From: CAYXWM01 sp964392115
GTDB taxonomy: Bacteria; Bacillota; Clostridia; Lachnospirales; WRBF01
Length of the DNA: 20,754 bases
Assembly: GCA_964392115.1 (NCBI GenBank)
Contig: CAYMOU010000045.1
Location: 1-20,754, forward strand
Reading direction: 5' to 3'
Position numbers and translations under genes: made by a program. Each line of letters starts with the position of its first letter. Within the stretch, counting starts at the first letter, position 1. Under the pieces are notes generated by a model. The model was not told where the DNA came from and did no database searches. It was given only the letters and a program-made list of their open reading frames with translations. Of this stretch, positions 14,833 to 20,754 are shown piece after piece.

Positions 14833-16155
14833 TTATTCTTCGTATCCGCACCAATCCAAAATAAATGCGGCGTAGATTTTTGTTGCTTTAATAAGGTCGT
14901 CTACATTGATATATTCGTTATCCCCGTGAACATTATTGCTAACAGAGCCAGGGCCAAGTATTACCGTAGGAATATCCAACTTATTTAAATAATAGGCATC
15001 GCAAACGGCTTTAAATCCTGAAATAACGGCTTCTTTTCCCAATGTTTCGCCGGCTGTTTTTCGAAGGGCTGCAACGCCCTCGTTATCTAAATCCAACCGA
15101 AAACCCGGCCAGTCTTGAATAACCGGTGCTTCAACTATAGGCGGATGGGCTTTCAGCCAATCATCTGTGGAGGCGATTGCCGCTACACCTTCACGGATTT
15201 CTTTTATAAGTTCGTCCCTGGACACAAGCCTGTCGGGATACCATATTCCGTAAGTGTATTCCATTCGGGACGGTACAGTCCCCAGATATTCACCGCCCCT
15301 TATTTCCGATGGGTTAATTGTAAATACTCCCACACCCTGTTTATCATGGTGAGGAATTCCTCCGGCACCAAGCACCGTATCTCTGTAGCGATGATTTAAC
15401 ATAACTTCCAGCCGGTGTATATAATCCACTATGGGCAGGGATTTCCGAAAAGCATCAACCGCCACGTCATCACCACTGGAAAGACCGCCGCCTTGAGGAA
15501 ACAGCATACGGTTTCTGGCGCTGATATGCACGCCCTTGCCTTCTACGGTAATTTTAAACAGAAACAGCGCTGATGAGGCTATATGTATTTCAAGGTCACT
15601 GGGTTCACAGCATACAGCAAAGTCTGCCCTGTATCCGCTTTGGATAACCTTGGAACTGCCCAAGGTTTCGGCACCTTGAGATTCCTCGGCAACCACGCTG
15701 TGCAGCATAACGTCACCCTTGACCTTTATGCCCAAGTCACGCAGGGTCTTCATTGCAAAATAGGCTCCGGCAATACCGCCTTTCATATCGGAGGTTCCTC
15801 TGCCGTAAATGCATCCGTTTTCCTCGTAAGGCTTAAAGGGCGGTTTTTTCCAACGTTCCGGATAAATAACCGGCACTACATCACAATGTCCGTTAAATAT
15901 TAAGGACTTTCCGCCGCCTGTACCCTTCATAACGCCCACCAAGTTTGGGCGGACTTTTTTATGGTCAAAGGCAAGCATTTCTATAAAGTCAAATCCGTCA
16001 TCTTTCATTTTTTCGGCCAGCAGAGTTTGAACCTTAATTTCGTCGCCTTCATCACCTGTGTTAACAGAGGGACATCCCACAAGTTCGCATAGAAGTTTTT
16101 TTAATTTGCCGGAATTTTGGTCTATATAATCAAACACTCTCTGCTTTACATTCAC
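14833..16155 (-). CDS. M20-family amidohydrolase (ArgE/DapE type deacylase)
   Basis: A ~440-residue cytoplasmic di-zinc hydrolase of the ArgE/DapE/YlmB group, which removes acyl groups from N-acylated substrates. Numbering from the GTG start, ligands are His90 and Asp92 in FNGHCDVVP, Asp123 in GRGTSDMKGG, Glu157-Glu158 in VVAEESQGAE, Glu184 in CEPSD and His410 in NNVHGDN. The dimerisation insert lies between. The start is taken as GTG at 16155 because AGGAGG lies 7 bases upstream; an in-frame TTG at 16179 overlaps the permease gene and lacks a site. That AGGAGG also overlaps the permease stop. With an NMT1-type transporter beside it, a role like YlmB (deformylation of an imported aminopyrimidine) is possible, but no thiamin-linked signal is present, so this is only a hypothesis. 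Confidence 0.88.
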   Translation of the reverse strand: MNVKQRVFDYIDQNSGKLKKLLCELVGCPSVNTGDEGDEIKVQTLLAEKMKDDGFDFIEMLAFDHKKVRPNLVGVMKGTGGGKSLIFNGHCDVVPVIYPERWKKPPFKPYEENGCIYGRGTSDMKGGIAGAYFAMKTLRDLGIKVKGDVMLHSVVAEESQGAETLGSSKVIQSGYRADFAVCCEPSDLEIHIASSALFLFKITVEGKGVHISARNRMLFPQGGGLSSGDDVAVDAFRKSLPIVDYIHRLEVMLNHRYRDTVLGAGGIPHHDKQGVGVFTINPSEIRGGEYLGTVPSRMEYTYGIWYPDRLVSRDELIKEIREGVAAIASTDDWLKAHPPIVEAPVIQDWPGFRLDLDNEGVAALRKTAGETLGKEAVISGFKAVCDAYYLNKLDIPTVILGPGSVSNNVHGDNEYINVDDLIKATKIYAAFILDWCGYEE

Positions 16156-16166
16156 CGGAAATCCTC

Positions 16167-16934
16167 CTAAATTTTCCAATAAACAACCTTTTTCTCTGCC
16201 AAGCAGATTAGGCCGTAAACAATAAGCCCTATAATGGTCACGTAAAAAATACAGGCAAAGGATTCGGTTGTTTTAAGGAACTGAGAATACTTAATAATCT
16301 GGCTGCCAAGGCCGGTGTTACCGCCCACATATTCGGCACTGATACAGGCTGTAGTAGCGAAAATAGAGGCAAGGCGTATACCTGTGAAAACATCGGGTGC
16401 TGCCGTTGGTAAAACCGCACGCATAAAGGTTTGCACTTTGTTTGCGCCCAGAGACTGCATAAGTTCATGCCTAATAACGGGAACATTTAAAAAGCCGGTG
16501 CAGGAGTTCATATTAACAATGGCAAAGGATTGGATAATAACCGTAACCACACGCACATTCATGCCGTAGCCCATAAAAAGCATTAAAAGCGGAACAATTA
16601 TAATAAGGGGTGTGGTAACAAGAAAGATTATGTAAGGCGAAAGGGCCGCATTTACAATGCGGTAGTTGGTAATTATGGCCGCAAGCAGTATACCTATGGG
16701 AACGGCACAGATAAAACCTATAAAGACCGTGCTGAAGGTCATGACTATATGAGGCCACATATCCCCGAAATTTACAAACATAGAGACGAAAATACCGCTG
16801 GGTGCCGGCAACAACCATTGGGGAATGTTTAAGGAACGAACCACGATTTCCCAACAACCGAATATGAGTAAAAAGGTCAGTATCGGAGCCACAACCCCGA
16901 TTATCTTATTTTTTTTGTGATTACTTTTGCTCAT
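16167..16934 (-). CDS. ABC transporter permease 2 (SsuC/TauC/ThiX type)
   Basis: A 255-residue inner-membrane permease with about six hydrophobic segments and the cytoplasmic coupling (EAA-like) loop around ELMQSLGANKVQTFMRAVLPTAAPDVFTG. Length and layout fit the SsuC/TauC class of BPD permeases. AGGGAG precedes the ATG. The gene begins 10 bases after the stop of ABC ATPase 2 and ends within the ribosome binding site of the M20 gene, so the three are tightly coupled. It differs clearly from permease 1 at 17888-18679, so the two may form a heterodimeric channel. Confidence 0.92.
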   Translation of the reverse strand: MSKSNHKKNKIIGVVAPILTFLLIFGCWEIVVRSLNIPQWLLPAPSGIFVSMFVNFGDMWPHIVMTFSTVFIGFICAVPIGILLAAIITNYRIVNAALSPYIIFLVTTPLIIIVPLLMLFMGYGMNVRVVTVIIQSFAIVNMNSCTGFLNVPVIRHELMQSLGANKVQTFMRAVLPTAAPDVFTGIRLASIFATTACISAEYVGGNTGLGSQIIKYSQFLKTTESFACIFYVTIIGLIVYGLICLAEKKVVYWKI

Positions 16935-16944
16935 AAGACACTCC

Positions 16945-17745
16945 CTACTTTATTTTATTAAGGTCAAGCTTGCCTATCAGCCCTACCAAATCACGCTCGT
17001 ATGCGGCAAACTTCTCTTCAGCTATCATTTTAAGGGTTCTCGGACGGGGTAAATCTATGTCTACGGTGGAAATCAGCCTGCCGGGTTGTGTGCCCATTAC
17101 ATATATCTTTGAGGAAAGCAGAATGGATTCCGCAACGTTATGGGTGATGAAAATAATGGTCTTCTTGGTTCTTTCCCAAATGCCTAAAAGTTCCATGTTT
17201 AATATTTCACGGTTAAGTTCGTCTAGGGCGCCGAAGGGTTCATCCATCAAAAGAATTTCGGGGTCGTGAACCATGGCTCGAATAACGCCTGTGCGTTGTG
17301 CCATACCCCCGGAAATTTCTATAGGGTAGGCTTTGGCGTATTGGGTAAGCCCTGCCATTTCTATAAGTTCATCGGTTCTTTTTTCCCATTCCGGGCCGGA
17401 AAGGCCGAAGATTTTCAAGGGTAACATAACGTTGTCTCTTACGGTATACCAAGGAAAGAGATTGGGCTGCTGAAAGATAAAGCCCATCTTACGCAAAACT
17501 TCTTTAGGCATCTTTTTATGGTTGGAGACATTAACGCCGTTTATGAGAATTTCGCCGGAGGTTGGCTTAATAATGCCGTCCAACATACGAATTAGGGTTG
17601 ATTTTCCACAGCCGGAAGGGCCTAATATTGAAATAAACTCTCCGGGCATCATGGTCATGCTGAAATCCTTAACGGCAACTATGGTTTGTCTTCCGGTTTC
17701 GAATAACTTGGATATGTTCTTAAATTCTATTCTTGGTGTGGCCAA
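16945..17745 (-). CDS. ABC transporter ATPase 2 (SsuB/TauB type), intact catalytic motifs
   Basis: A ~266-residue cytoplasmic ATPase that powers substrate import. Walker A is GPSGCGKST (42-50), the Q-loop is FIFQQPNLFPW, the signature is ISGGM, Walker B is ILLMDEP with catalytic Glu169, the D-loop is GALDE, and the H-loop is ITHNVAES with His202. The start is TTG at 17745: AGGAGG lies 9 bases upstream and the first coded residues (ATPRIEFKNISK) align with the family N-terminus. An in-frame upstream TTG at 17775 would place that AGGAGG inside the gene. Unlike ATPase 1 in the same cluster, all catalytic residues are present. Repeat copy R2 lies in the upstream gap. Confidence 0.92.
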   Translation of the reverse strand: MATPRIEFKNISKLFETGRQTIVAVKDFSMTMMPGEFISILGPSGCGKSTLIRMLDGIIKPTSGEILINGVNVSNHKKMPKEVLRKMGFIFQQPNLFPWYTVRDNVMLPLKIFGLSGPEWEKRTDELIEMAGLTQYAKAYPIEISGGMAQRTGVIRAMVHDPEILLMDEPFGALDELNREILNMELLGIWERTKKTIIFITHNVAESILLSSKIYVMGTQPGRLISTVDIDLPRPRTLKMIAEEKFAAYERDLVGLIGKLDLNKIK

Positions 17746-17771
17746 AAAGTTGCACCTCCTGCTATGTCGTA

Positions 17772-17842
17772 TCAAAACCTTGAGAGAAACTTATTCTGAA
17801 GAAAAAGTTTCTCTCAAACTCTCTTCAAAAAGACTTTAATAT
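17772..17842 (-). repeat. Palindromic intergenic repeat, copy R2
   Basis: TTGAGAGAAACTTATTCT (17780-17797) pairs with AGAAAAAGTTTCTCTCAA (17800-17817) with one mismatch, followed by CTTCAAAAAGACTTTAATATT-like sequence. It is almost identical to R1, with matching G-to-A and C-to-T changes in the two arms (GAGGG/CCCTC against GAGAG/CTCTC) that keep the pairing. It lies between permease 1 and ATPase 2, 27 bases upstream of the ATPase start. Confidence 0.88.
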
Positions 17843-17887
17843 TAAGGCAAAGTTGTTAATTATCCAGGTTTATAAATAGAAAAACCG

Positions 17888-18679
17888 TCAGTTTTTCCAG
17901 AGAACCACACGTTTTTCAATCTTGTCCACAAGTGTATAAAGGAGTATACCAATGAGGGCCACAATAATGATGCAACCGTAAGCCAGAGTGGTCATATTGT
18001 ACTTGGTGTATTGAATTATGCGGAAACCCAACCCACAGGTGCCGGCTACAAAGTCCGCACTGATGGCACCAATGGTAGCGAAGATACAACCCAGTTTAAT
18101 ACCGGTGAAAACTTGGGGCATTGCGTTCATAAAGGTTATTTTGGTAAAGGACTGAAACTTGGTGGCACCCACCGAGCGAGCCAGTTCTTTTTTTTCGGTT
18201 TCTACGTTGACAAAACCGGTAAGGGTATTCAGCGTAATAATGGGCGTGGCTTGAACTATAACAACAATAACACGAAGGTTGGGGTCAGTACCCAGCCACA
18301 ACATAAGCAGGGGTATAAGGGTAATCATAGGCGTGATAACCAGCCAGATTATAACCGGAGAAACCGCCTTTGTCACAATGTCAAACTGGGAACAAACCGC
18401 CGCAAGAAGCATACCCAGCGTAATGGCGCATATAAAACCAACCAGAATAATTCTAATGGAGAAAAACACATGGGGCCAAAGGTCTACCCAGAATTTTGAC
18501 ATGGTGTCGGCAAAGATTTGAGACGGAGGCGGAAGAATATAGGCATTAACCCCGGTGTAACGGGCGATAAGTTCCAGAACTGCCAACAAGACCACCAGAA
18601 CAACAAGGGGTGCAAAAATGTTGGTGAAGTCGATTTCTTTTTTCTTCTTCCTTTTAATGACGGCACGGTTCTCACTCAT
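17888..18679 (-). CDS. ABC transporter permease 1 (SsuC/TauC/ThiX type)
   Basis: A 263-residue inner-membrane permease with a basic N-terminus (IKRKKKKE), about six hydrophobic segments and an EAA-like loop ELARSVGATKFQSFTKITFMNAMPQVFTG. Its start overlaps the stop of ABC ATPase 1 in an ATGA arrangement, and AGGAGG lies inside the end of that gene, which indicates translational coupling. It is a paralogue of permease 2. Having two permease-ATPase pairs with one binding protein favours a mixed complex over two separate transporters, although the latter remains possible if another binding protein exists elsewhere. Confidence 0.92.
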   Translation of the reverse strand: MSENRAVIKRKKKKEIDFTNIFAPLVVLVVLLAVLELIARYTGVNAYILPPPSQIFADTMSKFWVDLWPHVFFSIRIILVGFICAITLGMLLAAVCSQFDIVTKAVSPVIIWLVITPMITLIPLLMLWLGTDPNLRVIVVIVQATPIITLNTLTGFVNVETEKKELARSVGATKFQSFTKITFMNAMPQVFTGIKLGCIFATIGAISADFVAGTCGLGFRIIQYTKYNMTTLAYGCIIIVALIGILLYTLVDKIEKRVVLWKN

Positions 18680-19485
18680 CTTAAAGCCTCCTCTTGGATG
18701 GTTTTGCGGATGATGTTGTTAATTGTCTCACGCAGGTCTCGGAACCTTTGCAGCATATGTATGTTTTCGTCCCGTTCTTCCATGGGAATATCAACTTTTA
18801 TTTCGTGAAGGACTGTGGCAGGCAAATCCGAAAAGATAAAGATTCTGTCAGCCAGTAAAAGGGCTTCTTCAACGTTGTTTGTAACCATTACTATGTTTTT
18901 TTGGGTTTTCTTCCGGATATTAAGTATTTCGTAGGCAAGCATTTGACGGGTAATGGCGTCCAGCGCTCCCAGAGGTTGGTCCAGAATTAAAACTTCCGGG
19001 TTATGTACAAGGGCTCGGGCTATGCCCACACGTTGGCGCATGCCGCCGGAAAGTTCATGGGGATAGACTGTTTTATAATCCAAAAGCCCTACCAGATCCA
19101 ACATTTCTTCTACTCTGTTTTTCCATTGGGGGCCTTTCAGCTTCATGGTTTCAAGCATAAATTTAAGGTTACCCTCGGCTGTGCGCCATTGCAGCAAGTT
19201 GTTGCTTTGGAAAACGAAGCCGAAATTTTTCAGAACCTCTCTCGGCAGGCAATTGCCGTAGTTTACGTCGTCCAGGATAATTTCGCCGCCGGTAGCTTCT
19301 TGGATACCGCCGATTATTTTAAGGAAGGTGGACTTGCCGCAGCCGGAGTTGCCGAGAATTGCGATAAACTCTTTTTCGGCTATATCCATGCTGATATTTT
19401 TTACCACCTCGAGGGTTTTCCCGGTTTTGCCGTCAATTACAAAGGACTTTGATATATTTTTTATGCCCAGTTTGTTTTTTTGCAA
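18676..19485 (-). CDS. ABC transporter ATPase 1 (SsuB/TauB type) with degenerate catalytic residues
   Basis: A 269-residue ABC ATPase. Walker A GNSGCGKST (45-53), the Q-loop FVFQSNNLLQW and the signature LSGGM (145-149) are intact. Walker B is VLILDQP: the usual catalytic Glu is Gln170 (codon CAA at 18976-18978). The H-loop reads MVTNNVEEA: the usual His is Asn203 (codon AAC at 18877-18879). Both changes are expected to cripple ATP hydrolysis at the site this subunit's Walker motifs form, while its signature could still complete the site of ATPase 2. The start is TTG at 19485, with AAGGTGGAG upstream. The 3' end overlaps permease 1 by four bases. Repeat copy R1 lies in the upstream gap. The family call is firm; the asymmetric function is inferred. 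Confidence 0.92.
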   Translation of the reverse strand: MQKNKLGIKNISKSFVIDGKTGKTLEVVKNISMDIAEKEFIAILGNSGCGKSTFLKIIGGIQEATGGEIILDDVNYGNCLPREVLKNFGFVFQSNNLLQWRTAEGNLKFMLETMKLKGPQWKNRVEEMLDLVGLLDYKTVYPHELSGGMRQRVGIARALVHNPEVLILDQPLGALDAITRQMLAYEILNIRKKTQKNIVMVTNNVEEALLLADRIFIFSDLPATVLHEIKVDIPMEERDENIHMLQRFRDLRETINNIIRKTIQEEALR

Positions 19486-19532
19486 AAGTACTCCACCTTT
19501 CTGAGATGTGGGCTGTGTACGGATAAAGAGAG

Positions 19533-19602
19533 TAAGACCTTGAGGGAAACTTTTTCTGAAGAAAAAGTTTCCCTCAAACTCCCTTCAAAAAGACTTTAAT
19601 AT
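19533..19602 (-). repeat. Palindromic intergenic repeat, copy R1
   Basis: TTGAGGGAAACTTTTTCT (19540-19557) and AGAAAAAGTTTCCCTCAA (19560-19577) form a perfect 18-bp inverted repeat with a 2-base centre, followed by CCCTTCAAAAAGACTTTAAT. It lies between the isomerase/epimerase-like gene and ATPase 1, 48 bases upstream of the ATPase start. It is the cleanest of four copies. Confidence 0.9.
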
Positions 19603-19663
19603 TTTGTTATTCCGGTGATGCGTGAATTCCATATGAAAAGTTAATTAAACTTTACAGGTGAAT

Positions 19664-20560
19664 TTACTTGCGTCCCAGGATTTTGTCCATGGAGGCTGAT
19701 GTATTGTAGACTATCTGCTCGGGGTACTGATTGTAAGCGGGACACATTTCGGCGTTTGCCCAACCGTGGTAGCCTATGGATTCAAAGGCTTCCATAACCT
19801 TTTTCCAATCTACGTCTCCGGCCAGAAGGTCTACAAAGCCGGTAATACGCCCTACGGAGCGGCGAAAGTCTTTAAAATGTACTTTTTTAATGCGATGCCC
19901 GAGAATTTTAATCCAGTGTTGGGGATAGCCGAACAGGAGCATATTACCTACGTCCAGAAAAGCGGCTACGTAGTCGGAGCCTATACTGTCTATAAAGTCC
20001 CTCATTTCCAAGGGAGACAAAAGGAATTTGTTCCAGATATTTTCTATGCCCATGATTACGCCCTTTGTTTCGGCGTAAGGCGCAAGTTCTTTAAAGGCCG
20101 ATTGGGCTCTTTCCCAGCATACGTCGTAATCTATGATTTCGCTTCCGGCGAAAAATTCGATTTTATCTGCATCCGGCACTACGTCGGCCGGGGCAAAGTC
20201 GCAACCTACCATACCCGGGCAGACCAATATGCAGTCAACTCCCAGCAGAGCGGCTACATCAAGCTGTCTTTTGACCAGTGCCTTGGCCTTGTCTCTGATG
20301 TCCTCACGGTCACTTGTCAGGGAGAATTGCCAGTATAGACCGGTGGCAAGGCTGTTTATATGTATACCTATTTCCTCTGACTTCTTCTTTATAGAAAGAA
20401 TATCTTCGTCCTTGGTGTTTAGATTGATTTCACCGTCTGCGGAAAGCACCAATTCTATGCCCTCAAACCCGGCGTCTTTTGCAATTTTCATACAAGTTTC
20501 TATGGATAAGCTTTGGTCGAACGACCAGATGTTGATGCCCTTTTTTATCCTGCTTTTCAT
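19664..20560 (-). CDS. Sugar-phosphate isomerase/epimerase-like TIM-barrel protein
   Basis: A ~298-residue cytoplasmic protein of the xylose-isomerase-like TIM barrel (AP-endonuclease-2 fold) family, which includes UlaE, IolE and hydroxypyruvate isomerase. The expected metal ligands are Glu173 in MGIENIW, Asp203 in FLDVGN, His228 in VHFKD and Glu271 in NAEM. The N-terminal strand GINIWSFDQSLS and the GIELVLS strand also fit. The ATG at 20560 is chosen because GAGGAGG lies 5-6 bases upstream; the longer form beginning at 20581 would translate through that site. It is the first gene of the - strand cluster. Paired with the FGGY kinase at the far end it may epimerise or isomerise the phosphorylated sugar, as UlaE does, but the substrate is not readable from the sequence. 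Confidence 0.9.
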   Translation of the reverse strand: MKSRIKKGINIWSFDQSLSIETCMKIAKDAGFEGIELVLSADGEINLNTKDEDILSIKKKSEEIGIHINSLATGLYWQFSLTSDREDIRDKAKALVKRQLDVAALLGVDCILVCPGMVGCDFAPADVVPDADKIEFFAGSEIIDYDVCWERAQSAFKELAPYAETKGVIMGIENIWNKFLLSPLEMRDFIDSIGSDYVAAFLDVGNMLLFGYPQHWIKILGHRIKKVHFKDFRRSVGRITGFVDLLAGDVDWKKVMEAFESIGYHGWANAEMCPAYNQYPEQIVYNTSASMDKILGRK

Positions 20561-20677
20561 ATAGACCTCCTCGGGAAACAACTAAAGGTATAGGATATAT
20601 TAAAAAATATGATAATTTTTGAGCCTCTGACGTGTTATGAGTAATAAGTGAACAACTGCTAAATAATCTATGTATAA

Positions 20678-20709
20678 ATTATAGTACTTTTATTCACCGA
20701 AAAAGTCAA
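20678..20709 (-). promoter_or_regulatory. Probable promoter of the leftward transport/sugar cluster
   Basis: On the - strand TTGACT (20704-20709) is followed after 17 bases by TACTAT (20681-20686). An overlapping TATAAT (20678-20683) lies at a 20-base spacing. It is embedded in very A/T-rich DNA and lies about 120 bases upstream of the first gene. Reasonable sigma-A type promoter; the exact -10 is uncertain. Confidence 0.6.
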
Positions 20710-20754
20710 GATATTTTGATTAATTTGTGTCAAATAAAATTTATAAAAATTAAA

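Noticed and set aside
16156..16179. TTG at 16179 as start of the M20 enzyme
   Set aside because: AGGAGG lies inside that extension and sits 7 bases before the GTG at 16155. The extension would translate its own ribosome binding site and overlap the permease gene.
18011..18499. 162-codon open frame antisense to permease 1
   Set aside because: Asn/Gly/Lys-rich low-complexity translation, typical of the complement of a membrane permease gene.
10206..19602. CRISPR-like array from the four similar repeats
   Set aside because: Only four copies, kilobases apart and separated by genes, each internally palindromic and diverged. No spacers and no cas genes.
20561..20581. Seven-codon N-terminal extension of the TIM-barrel protein
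   Set aside because: It would encode the GAGGAGG ribosome binding site as protein, and the ATG at 20560 has ideal spacing to that site.

Overview
The window looks like a chromosomal segment of a low-G+C anaerobic Firmicute, most likely a member of the Clostridia. The reasons are the A+T-rich intergenic DNA, strong AGGAGG-type ribosome binding sites, TTG and GTG starts, a surface protein anchored by SLH domains, and the families present. This placement is inferred from gene content and composition; there is no rRNA or other phylogenetic marker. I see no tRNA, rRNA, CRISPR array, transposase or phage gene.

Left part, + strand (1-8463). A terminator closes an upstream unit. A ~400-base leader and a CdaR-type sugar-diacid/glycerate regulator (533-1675) follow. 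Next come a GntP-family permease (1879-3138) and a glycerate 2-kinase (3151-4290), which together form a glycerate uptake and phosphorylation module. After a strong terminator and a 510-base gene-free stretch there is a 1220-residue secreted protein (4801-8463) with about nine ~100-residue repeats and C-terminal SLH modules. The gene-free stretches before the regulator and before the SLH protein share a diverged ~85-base block (204-290 and 4382-4465). This block may be part of a structured RNA that I cannot assign to a known family.

Right part, - strand (8665-20560). Twelve genes read leftward from a promoter near 20680-20709 to a bidirectional terminator at 8538-8585. In transcription order they are: a sugar-phosphate isomerase/epimerase-like TIM barrel; ABC ATPase 1; permease 1; ABC ATPase 2; permease 2; an M20 amidohydrolase; a lipoprotein substrate-binding protein (NMT1/SsuA type); a small one-TM protein; a HAD phosphatase; an SGNH esterase; an M42 aminopeptidase; and an FGGY carbohydrate kinase. 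Read together this is an uptake system for an unknown, possibly acylated or glycosylated, small molecule, with cytoplasmic enzymes that could deacylate, hydrolyse, phosphorylate and isomerise it.

The two most notable points in the right part are these. First, the two ATPases differ: ATPase 1 has Gln in place of the Walker B catalytic Glu and Asn in place of the H-loop His, while ATPase 2 is intact. This suggests an importer built from two different permeases and an asymmetric ATPase pair. Second, four copies of a ~65-70-base palindromic repeat sit in the gaps of this cluster, each 25-50 bases upstream of a start codon and all in the same orientation.
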